Assembly: GCA_001466705.2 (NCBI GenBank)
Contig: LATX02000001.1
Location: 2,356,001 to 2,420,000 of the forward strand
From: Moniliophthora roreri
Taxonomy: Eukaryota > Basidiomycota > Agaricomycetes > Agaricales > Marasmiaceae
Direction of reading: 5' to 3'
DNA length: 64,000 nt
The notes below the pieces were generated by a model. That model saw only the letters and a program-made list of their open reading frames with translations. It did not search any database and was not told the origin of the DNA. Position numbers and translations under genes: made by a program. Shown in pieces: positions 23,331 to 35,265 of this stretch (position 1 is its first letter; each line of letters opens with the position of its first letter).

Positions 23331-23776
23331 ACCGGGTTTTGGGTTTAGGTCGAGTTCTCCCCTCTTCCGACGCATTCACATGCTGATAGGTCTAAGCTGG
23401 ATAGGGTTTCGAAATGCGTATCTCAAAATCATGTGTTCCCCGGCATTTAGATATGGGTGCAAAAGTTATCAGTTGTATTCAGAGGCAGACCAGGTCGAAT
23501 CTGAGATACAGCGAAAGAAGAATATAAATCTCATAAGGTAGTCAGATAGCAATTAGGTGAATGCGATGGAGAGCGATGATGATGCAAGGTCATTTTATTG
23601 ATACAATATAAATAGGTGCTGTCTTCACGAAAACCCTTGACCTGTAAATAGATGTTGAACACCTTTCTGCGGGAGAAGCTAAGAAAAAACTCACTATTTG
23701 TACAGAAAAGTGCGTCGTTCCACAAACGACCAAGATCCGACCAAGGAACTAAACGACACGAAATCCGAGGTGATGC
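23331..23776. other. Intergenic, no gene recognised
   Basis: About 450 bases lie between the small ORF and the 3' end of the Thr/Ser-rich membrane protein gene. I see only short frames without motifs. The right part should be the 3' UTR of the minus-strand gene. Confidence 0.35.
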
Positions 23777-25154
23777 TCACGTAGCTATTGTCACCGCTCT
23801 TCGCGGTGGTGTTGGTACCTTCCTCCCATGACCAAGAGTTGCCTGTACCTTCTTGTTCTGTTCTCTCTTCGTATGCTCCCGCTCCCGCTCTTCTGATGAA
23901 CGCAGGACAAGTATCGGGGACTTGTCGTCACCTGAATCGTCGTCATTCTCATGGCCAGCCTTTGAAAGCTCACCCACGACTGGAGGTTCAGCAAAATAGG
24001 GATAAGAGTACGGTTGTGTTCGTTTAACAGGTACCAAAGTTCTACGAGTGGACTTGTCGCCTGACGCTTTCCTTGTTCGAGAAAAACTCAAAGCGAGGTA
24101 CGAAGAGGACGACGGCCTAGAGTCTGGGGAAGGTTGCTGTGATTGTGGTTCTGCCAATGATGACGGCTCCGTGTGTTTCAGGGGTGGACTGTTAATCGAA
24201 ATATCGGCAGTTGTGTGTGTCTTTGTTGCGACAGACCACGGTAATTCGGCGGCACACTTGCGTGTAGAGTTGTTTGAGGCTGAGGAAATTGACGCTTGGT
24301 CATCAATTTCTAGATGAAATGTTAGCGTTTGGAATTGATATTCAGTGAATCACGCTTACGTGCCGGGGTTTCGGGCGGAGAGTCGCTGATACTCCCGGTA
24401 CCCGAACGCTTTCCTCCCCATCGTCCTCTGAATCTAGGCAAGAAGGACGTTCGTGATGATGGCTGCGACCTTTTGGAGGATTCTGAATCGGCTGATTCAA
24501 TAGACTCATCGCAAGGGTCGAGGGACATGACGAGCGGTGAAGAATTTGGAACATGAACCAGTGTGGACGATGAAGATCGTGGTGACACATCCTCAGGTAT
24601 AGTGAATTGGGGGATATCAGACGGTGCGGACTGCGGCGACTCTTCCGCAGGCGTTGAATACCTGCGCGAGCTCCTGGGCCTTGTCTGATGCTCGAGAAAG
24701 TAGACCCGTCGCGTACTTGAACCTGACGCGTCAACTTGAGGCATCAGCACGGGAACTACAATTATTGGAGTGGTAGGGGAGGAACTGGAAATGGATGCAG
24801 GCACGGAAGATGATGCACCAAGAGCAGGAGGTGCTGAACGTCTGCGTGACTTGTCCTTCCGTTTCGACCTGGGCCTCTCTGATGAGGGTGAAGGAGGCAC
24901 AGCGACTGCAGACGGGAAAAGCCAGAATACACCTATTGCAACTAGGCTCTAATGAAGCACTTTGATTAATGAAGCCATTAATAGAGCTCAAGTAAACTCA
25001 CCACTCCAAAGCCTACTGAACTTAATGCTCCAGCTATTACGGCGACTAGAAGGGATCTGGGTTTTTGTTGGTTATTGGTCGTTGTCGTCGCTGTTGTTGT
25101 GGTTGTGGTCGTTGTGGTCGTTGTGGTCGTTGTTGTGGTCGTCATCAGAGACAT
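23777..25154 (-). CDS. Thr/Ser-rich single-pass membrane protein, function unknown
   Basis: Three exons (25154-25002, 24948-24360, 24309-23777) join in frame to about 424 aa. The first 26 residues are almost all threonine, followed by NNQQKPR and one hydrophobic span (about residues 34-68, SLLVAVIAGALSSVGFG joined to SLVAIGVFWLF), which splicing makes continuous. The remaining 350 residues are basic and Ser/Pro-rich with no recognisable domain, and look disordered and phosphorylatable. The exon 2/3 junction is supported by frame continuity to the stop. A type II or signal-anchor topology is likely. I do not recognise the family. Confidence 0.62.
25078..25143. repeat. Imperfect trinucleotide microsatellite coding for poly-Thr
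   Basis: On the plus strand the sequence alternates gtt, gtc and gtg triplets. On the minus strand these are ACN threonine codons in the first exon of the membrane protein. Purity is low, so length variation between strains is possible but not certain. Confidence 0.7.
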
Positions 25155-25906
25155 GATGGTGACAAGGAGTAGCGAGGAATAATTAAATCTATAATGTTTA
25201 AAGGATTTCGAATTGGAATGCAGATATAAGCGAATTATTTGGCGAAGGAAATGAAATGGATCATGGGCCGACAAGTATATCAGGACATATGGTTTGCGGG
25301 AAAAGATGGTACGAGAAGGAACAAAGCTTTTGCATGATGTACACAGGCAAGATGAGCCCACTTTTTTTTTTTTTTCCTTTTCCTTTTCCGCTGACACTTT
25401 CTCAATGAGCTAAATCGGACCCCAGGCCTAGGCGGATCATAAACCGGATCCTCGGCTACTCTCAGGCACATTCTCGGTCTACTTCCTCGATGCGTCATAC
25501 AACTCAACGTGGCCGTCGTACACTCAACATTGCAGCTCTGGCTCCCTCTAGAGAGAGAGAGCTTGCGAGGAAAAAAAAATTATTTTCCCAACAGGAACTG
25601 CACCCGTGGCCCCAAGTAGTCGGGATCGAGAACAGCACCTGTGGCGCCCAGGCTCAATGCATCGTGGGGACACAGCGCGCAGCCAACCGCCTGTCCAGTG
25701 CACCAGTGAGTCCACTTTCGGGAGACTCGGGAGCCGGGCCAATCCCCATGTGTCATAAAAGGTTTTCTTCTGAAACCCACTGTGGCTTTTGGAATGCATC
25801 AAATGACACAGGGATAGGCGATAGTACCTCGCAACTAATCTTTGAAATGGACTGTATGTACATAGCACAACCCGGGTACGATACCTATTCACATATCAAG
25901 ACGCCC
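25155..25906. other. Intergenic, no gene recognised
   Basis: This 750-base stretch separates the start of the Thr-rich membrane protein from the end of the dioxygenase-like gene. It contains a T-rich tract near 25361-25387, a short (ga)n run near 25552-25560 and unsupported open frames on both strands. I find no motif, RNA gene or inverted repeat. Confidence 0.35.
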
Positions 25907-27046
25907 TCACACGGCAACAGATTGAGATGGGTTGACACCGACAGCTGCACACACAAGAGAAATTAAATGAAGAAATAGCGTAATAAACTGGCAGGAAGTA
26001 CGCACTGATGGCACCAATAACGCCTGCTGGCCAGTCATCTTGAATCGAGACGAGGCTGAAAACATAAAGATTCAATAAAATTCCCCGAGATGACGACTCA
26101 CACATGCACTTACTCAACGATCGACTTGAAACCATTGGCGTTCGCCGCACCAAAGTTGGGGTCCTGTGCGTTCTTGATGCGCGTGTTGGTGTTTGCGGCG
26201 TAACCTTGGGACTTCGAGATGATATCGGTCCACGGGTCCGTAAAGAACAGTTGACCGACGTGAGCGACCGAATCACGCTTCCCGTTCGGGAAAACCTGGA
26301 TGTTGATGTGGTTCGCACCCTCGGACGTATACCCAGGGAACTTGGTCTGGAACTCGGCAATACCTTCAGAGGAGGATGCAAACGCGCCTCTTAGGAAGGT
26401 GTTGCCGTACTGGCCAACCTGGTTAGCTATTGACAAGATATTCTTAGTAAACAGTCAGTAAAAGATGCTCGAGGACTTACGAGACCAAATTTCGACTATC
26501 GCGTTGGCCAACGGCTGGCAAGTAGTAGTATCCATTAAGCCGATATCGAGCACAAAATCGACACCCCTGGAGCAGTTTCAGCTTCTTATCGTTCCAGACA
26601 TGATTACCGACGTACTGTTGTCCTTCCCTGACATCTTGGCGAACAGGCTGAAACAGATGAATATTAGGGTTATTGACGGCTCCTGGGAATCATCACTTAC
26701 AGCGCCGGCCACCCAGTCAGAGCGAGGTACCTCAGGAGCAAGAACGCATGTCACCTATCAAAGTCATCCTGCTCAGTCAGAATCCAAGCATTGCTAAAGG
26801 AAACTTACATTCTGGATACTCGGCCAGAATGACCTTTTGTCGAGGCCTCTCTTTGCCATTCTGGCAACGTTCAAGGCCTCGATTTCAGCAGAGCAGTCTC
26901 TCGGAACGAGCGAGCGAGCGGTCTCAGTGGGCAGAGCTGCAAGACGCGGCAATGAGCTATAGAGCGGCATAACGACACAGTGTACACGTACCCGACGCAA
27001 CTCCGAACAGGAGGACAGTAGAGATGATGGAAGCAGTGAACTTCAT
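25907..27046 (-). CDS. Secreted intradiol ring-cleavage dioxygenase-like protein
   Basis: Eight exons (27046-26992, 26936-26809, 26754-26701, 26647-26616, 26566-26481, 26426-26114, 26055-26006, 25944-25907) join in frame to about 251 aa. It starts with a signal peptide (MKFTASIISTVLLFGVA) and a short propeptide with a dibasic KR site. The dioxygenase fold is shown by CVLAPEV, PVRQDVREGQQG, LDIGLMDTTTCQPLANA and AHVGQLFFTDPW, and it ends DWPAGVIGAITVGVNP. In active relatives the iron is held by two Tyr and two His. Here the usual GPYY motif is replaced by RSDW and the HIH pair reads HIN, so catechol cleavage is doubtful. Relatives are extracellular proteins of aromatic breakdown. Intron-rich structure leaves some uncertainty at exons 3-4. 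Confidence 0.8.
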
Positions 27047-27132
27047 CGTTGCCAGTCGTACTTGGAGAGCAAGTTGGCGAATAGGCCTTTCGAGGGGTCC
27101 TTGGATGAATGTTATCAGCTCGAGGGACTAGC

Positions 27133-27140
27133 TTTTATAT
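27133..27140 (-). promoter_or_regulatory. TATA box of the dioxygenase-like gene
   Basis: The minus strand reads atataaaa about 87 bp before the ATG at 27046, compatible with a TATA-driven start and a leader of about 55 nt. Confidence 0.5.
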
Positions 27141-28177
27141 TCCGTTCGTAAAGCCAATGATAGAACAACCGCATGGGATGGATGAGCAATGAACCTCGTA
27201 TTCTGAGCGATGTCAGCTGACCCATAGAAAAGAAATGTACGGCAAAATCACCTTCAATTATGATGCATGCAAGGTACAGGATGATGATCACTTCGAATCC
27301 TCGAAAGAGCTCGGCCGCAAATGCCGAATTGCACGAAGAAGAGTCAGCAGTCGCCGTAGTTTATCCCGAAGAAAACGCAGTGATGTGTTGCGTGTCTATT
27401 TCGTTTCCTTTCAGAGACGCTTACTTCCGTAGCGTGTAAGTCTTGATACTGCGAAGGGAAACCGCAGAGCTGGCATCTTTGGAAAGTACAGTGCTTAACT
27501 CCTTCTAAAACGCCGACAGCGAGTATTTTGAGGCACGGACCACGAAGCCAGAGGTAACGGACCTTGACAACAGTTCGAGTACGTTAGAATCCATTCAAAG
27601 AGAACAATGTGGTCTATCGACCAAGTGGATACAGATTTTGTGGCTCTAGCTACATTTGAGGAATCATTAGATGTGCTATTTCAGAACCAGCAACGGCAAT
27701 ACATACAATGTGGAGCACGAGCTGCATTATTCTGTCGTGGCATGCCCTCATTTCAAGCAGACCAGGATAGGAACAAGATATCATGGAGCCATGAATTACC
27801 AGTGGTGATATGCCGAAGATGTAGAGCTTAGAGAGTAGAATACCCGATACTTTGGGAAAAGCACAACAGGACTCTTGGACGGTCCTGGACTTGCTTGAAC
27901 TGAGCGCTCTGAGGCGGGTAGAACGGACTTTTCGGGGCTCCTTACGGCTTGCCGTTGACGATTCGACGCGTGCAACTTTGGTCTAGTCTTTCGTTATCGT
28001 CCGAGAATTCAAGTGAAGTATGAGGAACAGTTGGAGGATGACGAAGATGCTGCTGAGAGCTTCGTTGACAGCCGATGGATGAAGCGGTTGGTGGCAGCCG
28101 GCAACATATACATCATGCCGGCATTTCCAAATAATCTTACACACGCTCTCACTATCTTTTACCCAATTATTGCCAAA
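27141..28177. other. Intergenic, no gene recognised
   Basis: About 1 kb lies between the divergent dioxygenase-like and MetAP2 genes. Plus-strand frames at 27235-27432 and 27607-27831 have no motif, poor composition and no splice support. The frame of the MetAP2 first exon stays open back to 28013, but the upstream peptide does not resemble that family. The stretch probably serves as two promoters. Confidence 0.35.
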
Positions 28178-29962
<1,785 letters not shown>

Positions 29963-30859
29963 TCGAAATCTACAAGAAGACACATTATGTTGTAGATGTA
30001 CCCGATCAATGTTACCCAACAAGCTCGTTGGCGAATTGGCTTCGCGATGATACTGCCTATTCGGTGGCCAAGTTTCAGAGATGGTGGTCTTGTTCTAAGG
30101 AAGCTTGCAATGGTAGTGCAGCAGCCATTTCCATCGAAGGATGATAGGTCCGCTACTAGACCACCGGTGTTTTTCTAGTAACATCCGTGGCCTCCTGAGA
30201 CAACTCCGGCTGCCCCACGGGGCCCCCACTGTACCTCGCAACATATGACAACTGCCCCACGCGTTTCACGTAGGGGATGGGCTAATACATACAGAGAATT
30301 TCATCGCGGCGTGTTTCTGCCTCCACAGCCTCGAGGAGTTGACAGGCATTTTCAGTGCCCAAGTATGTCTCAACTCTCTCTCTCCAGATGAGACGCCAGA
30401 GGCAAGCAGAATGGATCGTTCGCTCTCTAGATTTGCATTCCGATTGCATACCCTGTGATCCTCACAAGCACTGAACCATGCAATCTCCACGTCGGCACAC
30501 AAGTCTGATGATCTCTGATGACCCTGATTGGTTAGTACAACTTCCGCCGTTCACTCAACGTATTCCGCTGTCTTGCGGTTGAGTTTTGCTCTCCACAGCG
30601 CCACAGACAGTGGTATACATACATACATGCTTTCAGTTCAACTGTAGGAACGAAACGTTTCAGCCGTGCGGGGCCGATCTGGGGGGGATTACATCAGAGG
30701 TAGAACTGATGAGACTCTGAAATTTGCTTTTATATCCGAATGCCTCCATGTCCTTGAACGCCCTTTTTTATCCTTTCCTCCCCTTATGCCTCATCCATTT
30801 TCTTGTTTTCTCTCATAGTCCTCGTCTCCTCGAATTCCTGAACGATATATCCTTTCATC
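29963..30859. other. Intergenic, no gene recognised
   Basis: About 900 bases lie between two plus-strand genes. Short frames only. Near 30208-30260 there are two gccccacg words and a G/C-rich patch. A TATA-like ttttatat at 30727-30734 lies about 125 bp before the hydrolase ATG. Confidence 0.35.
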
Positions 30860-33247
30860 ATGACCGTCACACTTCCCTGGCCCTTTAACAAGCCCGGGGC
30901 CACTCCAGAACGTTCGCAGGACAACTTTGAGCATTCTCGAAGCCAATCCGATGATCCGAAACGGTCTCTGAATGCTTTTCTCACACATTACTCGACCCCC
31001 GGCATTTCACCACCATCCGCGCGTATCGACTCCAAACTGAAGATTCAGGAGAGGCGACCTATTCGACCATGGCACTTGTGGAAATATGGTCTGCTCGCTG
31101 CGACGAAAAGTGTGTACAAAACTCTGCGTGTCTCTCCAAGTTGAGTGCTTACCAGAGAACGCTCTTGTCTTGTTCACCAGCAACGGAACTTACACTTGAC
31201 TTGTTGTCCTATCAAATCTGGGGCCCTCGCAAAAAGTCGTGGGGGTTGGAGATGACTATAATAAACAGTCTTATGCGTGGTGCTGGTCGGCACAGCGCAT
31301 TGGTGGACATAGTGCGTATCACATATTCGGTTCCCCTCACTGCGTTTAACTCGCTTCCCTAGACTACGATACGATTGCTTATGGGGCTCGGCGGATTAAT
31401 ACCGCTCCCGTCTGATGCACTCGTAACCCCAGTATCTTTTCGTGTCAGGAAACGTAATTTACGTGGTATATTGGCCGAATTCGATGCTCTAGAGAATGGC
31501 ACGCGATATTTGTCAGGGGAATGGGTAGTTGGGAGGAAGACGTGGCAGAAACGCCAGGCTGAATGGGAGGCCGAGAAATCTGGGGAGAGTTCAGCAGACG
31601 GTGCAAAGTCTCCCAGAAAGTCGGGTAAGAGCCGGGAACGCGTCATACTTTACATCCACGGAGGTATGTCCCCTCTGAAACACAACGCATCTCACTAACA
31701 ATGAATGCTGTGACCAGGCGCCTATTATGTCTCGAGTGCAGCTGCACAAAGAATGATATCTATTCCTTTATCCAAGTACACCGATTCTCGTGTTTTCGGT
31801 AATGTTCTTCAACTCTACTGATCATCGGTCACTGTTTAATTGCCATTTTAGCGCTGGATTATCGATTAGCGCCCGAGACGCGCTTTCCAGGCCCGTTACA
31901 CGACGCTGCTAGTGCCTACTTCCGTTTAGTCGAGGATTTACTCATACCACCAGAAAATATTGTTCTTGCGGGAGATAGTGCAGGCGGCGGTCTGTGCTTG
32001 GCGCTGTTGATGTATCTACGAGACAACAAGTACCCTCTTCCATCTGCAGCTATCCTAATGTCTCCGTGGGTTGGTAAGTGATCACACAGCCATACTTTCA
32101 TTCACACATATTTCTCACGTCTTCATGGTCAGATCTCACGATGAGTTGCGAGTCCTGGGACTCGAACGCACCCTATGATGTTGTTCCGATTCCTGCACCC
32201 GACGACCATCTAAATCCCGTTGCACTTTATCTTGGCGATAACATGGAACAGTACATGACACACCCGTATGCCAGCCCACTTTTTGGCGACTTCCGGGGTC
32301 TGCCACCTCTTCTCATACAAGCTGGAGACTCGGAAGTCTTAAGAGACGAGATTACCTTATTAACACACAAGGCTACCTTGGCAGGTGTCAATGTTCGGCA
32401 TGAACTATATGAAGACGCGGTGGGTTTTGAGGCTTACAATCACTTGCATTGCTGATTCCTCTTGCAGATCCATGTGTTCCAGTTGTACCCATTCCTCGAG
32501 GCAACCGCCAGATCCTTTGTTTCTATGCGTGACTTCTTGCGCCGTACATTACCACATGTACACAAGCGCGCACCTCAACTCCTTAACATGCAAACTGTCA
32601 GAACTCTCGAAAGAGAGATCGAAAACGAGCGTGTCACTATCGTCCGAGGTGATGGTGTGGAAACGGGTGCTGGCATGGATGAGGTTAAGGAAACTGCCCA
32701 GTTCACCACAGAATCCAGCAGTGATACGGATGACGACTCTGAGCGGAAAAGTAAAGCTTATGCTAGCTGGGGTCGTTGCTCGGGATCCTCTTCCTCTTCC
32801 TGGTATATATGTCCTGATACCGAAGATGAAGGTGACGAGGATGACGATGACGAGAGTCGGAAGAGCAAACCTACGTCGCCCATTACACCGTCCTCAGCCA
32901 ACGTTTCACCACATCGGCGGCGGCGTGCAGGAACACTTCCCTCCGCTTCCGGATTCGGTAGGATACGTTCGGCGATGTCGGTTATCATGCAGGATTCACC
33001 ACCTGCCTACCCTCAATGTCGCGGGAGTCCTACAGGCCTAAGTTCACGAAGAGCTGCGCCTCCCAAGATGTCCTTACCTTCAACACCCATGTCAGCTGCA
33101 ATGTCGTCTACGCGATCGATACCCCCATCACCCTCTATACGTCGTTCTTCGCGAGCAACAAGTCATCACGACATCTCAAACCTTGTCCGGGAATGGACTA
33201 GCACTGGCCCTGCAAACCGGACGGTTTTGTACACTCCTCATGCATGA
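30860..33247 (+). CDS. Alpha/beta hydrolase of the hormone-sensitive-lipase type with long tail
   Basis: Seven exons (30860-31127, 31181-31311, 31363-31663, 31718-31798, 31852-32073, 32133-32419, 32468-33247) join in frame to about 689 aa. The HSL-type oxyanion motif YIHGGAYY is at about 230-237, followed by DYRLAPETRFP. The nucleophile elbow GDSAGGG places Ser at about 303. The acid lies in GDSEVLRDE (about 399-407) and the catalytic His is His432 in IHVFQLYPF. Relatives are lipases, steryl acetyl hydrolases and carboxylesterases acting at the ER or in the cytosol. After the catalytic domain about 220 residues form a disordered tail with acidic runs, many Ser and SP/TP sites. The first donor (31128) is the weakest choice; 31111 is an alternative. 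The gene converges on the phospholipase C gene with a 139-bp gap. Confidence 0.87.
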
Positions 33248-33386
33248 TTCACCCCTATGCTATGAAACCGTACACTGGTTCATTCCTGTTGTTGCACACC
33301 AAGATTCCAGTCGCATTATTGAATACAGGTTATATAGTTATCCAGGGTATAAACCGCTAATTTGCGTATTATATTGTGGCGACTAA

Positions 33387-34979
33387 TTATCGGCGAAGGA
33401 GTTCCTCGCTTGTACGGTCCCTGGAGGACGAGCTTCCCGATTGTATTTCTAGTGCACTCTTGTATATCTCTAGCTCCTCAATGACATTCATTAGGGCATT
33501 GCGCTCCCAGTTCCCGTAAAGGAAGCCCTCGTAAAGCATGGTGGTGCCCAACCATGAAAGAGCTATGGTCAACAAGATGAAAATCGGATTGATCCATGGG
33601 TGAGGGAAGAATGCGGAGCCGACGATTATTACTACCAATATGAAGATGCATAATCCAAAGATGTAAAGCTCGTTTTGGCTTCTCTGCTTGGCGAAACGAT
33701 AACATCCGGCGAGTGCCTGGATCGTCGTGGTTATCGACTCCTGCGAAAGGTCCGTGAGGTGATCGGACCAGGCATCCTGAGATGATTCGTGGGCATGGTG
33801 AGGAGGGGTATCGCCAAAGGGCGTGGTAGGTTCGGCTGCTCCTGCATTGTAGTTCACGATTTCAAGTGTTGCTCTTAGAGCAAAATGATCCGAGAACGAC
33901 ATATTTGTTCCAGGAACGTTGTGCCTTAAAGTGACTCTGCAGTCCGTGGCCCGTAGAGTTGGGAGGTTTTCGGCGCTGTGGCTCATCGGTGGTCGATACA
34001 GACAATAGTCGAGCCTCTTACCACCATATTGAAGGGCATGCCCGCCGAGAGGTTTCCCAGCGGACCAGGAGCATAAAGGAGAGTCAGCTGTCATGCCATA
34101 CTTCTCGATAGCTTCCTCGGGTGTGGGGATAGTGTCAGGGGATGGATTGCCGTAGGGATGTGTTACGAGCCATGAATCGGATACGCCTGTGTATTCCCGA
34201 ATGAGCGCCATGGGAAGGGAGGTTGGGATACTATTATAGTCCCCTAGCTATCAAAACGTGTCAGATAATTGTAGATGGAATCAAAATAATGGCAACGTAC
34301 CGTAATGATGTAGCGGCCCATGCTTGCTGCTTGCTTGACCAATTTAGCAAACTCCCATGCATTAATTAGTCGATGTGCTCTGAAATGTTCTGGTCCATCT
34401 TCTCCTCCCTTCGCATAGAACTATGCCCAGATTATTATGAGTAACTCACGCAAGAGCAGTAGAAGCCTACATGTGTGTTGAAGACCTGAAGGTGGCCTAG
34501 AACAGGATGCTGTAGGATGACGCTAACAGCAGCCTTCCCAACAAACCAGTCGCCACCAGCGACGTCAATGGGCTGCCCATTCAGCGAGTATGGGTGTGCG
34601 CCGCTTCCGATGATTGGGAACCGAGAGAATATAGCTAGGCCAGAGCCTAGAGCTCCGCTAAATCCGACCTCAGCTTCGGTCACTTTCTGGACTGATTCCA
34701 ACAACTTGCCTGTAGAAAAATTTGGAATACGGCAACCGTTTGGCAATGCTATCACGAACATGTTGGTAGTCGGCAAAAACCCAAATTTCTTGTAGCGCGA
34801 TAATATCGTATTCCTCGGAGCTGGCCAGCTCGCTCGCTAGGGCTTCGATACGTTGCCTCCTGTTCTTCGAAACGTACTTTAAGCCCCTGAGGGATGGAAG
34901 TTAGTTGAGCAACCCAAGAAGCAGAAAAACGACCAGACCAGCAGTTCTGCGTGAGCACAGTAATCCTGTTCTCTGCCAT
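33387..34979 (-). CDS. ISC1: Inositol phosphosphingolipid phospholipase C (neutral sphingomyelinase family)
   Basis: Five exons (34979-34939, 34886-34710, 34657-34471, 34420-34301, 34247-33387) give about 461 aa. The DNase I-like endonuclease/exonuclease/phosphatase fold is shown by LTQNCWGLKYVSK, IIALQEIW with the metal-binding Glu, GLAIFSRFPI, FNTHFYAKGG, LGDYNSIP and SDHFALRATLE with the catalytic Asp-His. Two membrane spans near the C-terminus (FGLCIFILVVIIVGSAFF and PIFILLTIALSWLGTTMLY) are typical of Isc1/nSMase2. The enzyme releases ceramide from inositol phosphosphingolipids at ER and mitochondrial membranes. The second intron begins with GC (AG|gcaagt). An ATG at 35009 would add ten residues, but a TATA-like box at 35018-35027 and family length favour the ATG at 34979. 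Confidence 0.92.
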
Positions 34980-35017
34980 CACGAAGGGATTCACAATGGG
35001 CGGAGACAAGGCAGCGG

Positions 35018-35027
35018 CTTTATATGA
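35018..35027 (-). promoter_or_regulatory. TATA-like box before ISC1
   Basis: The minus strand reads catataaagc here. With a usual spacing of about 30 bp transcription would start near 34990, after the first in-frame ATG (35009) and just before the second (34979). Confidence 0.45.
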
Positions 35028-35265
35028 TTTCTGCCGTCATGGTGGTTTCGGCATTGGATCATGCACAAATTGCCAAGTGCATCAAAACTCATGCATGGTG
35101 CGCATCTCATTAGCTCTACAGCAGAGCAACATATGTATGGCTAAGAAAGTACACTTGCAACTCAAGCCCCAGTAACCGAATAATGATACATGAATCAATC
35201 TATGAATGTCTCTTCACCGAATTGAGAAAGTCCACACAATTTGCCAGTTTCTAGCCTAGCCTAAA

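Noticed and set aside
28013..28177. In-frame 55-codon extension upstream of the MetAP2 start
   Set aside because: The peptide does not resemble MetAP2 N-termini, and the ATG at 28178 gives the expected acidic then Lys-rich leader.
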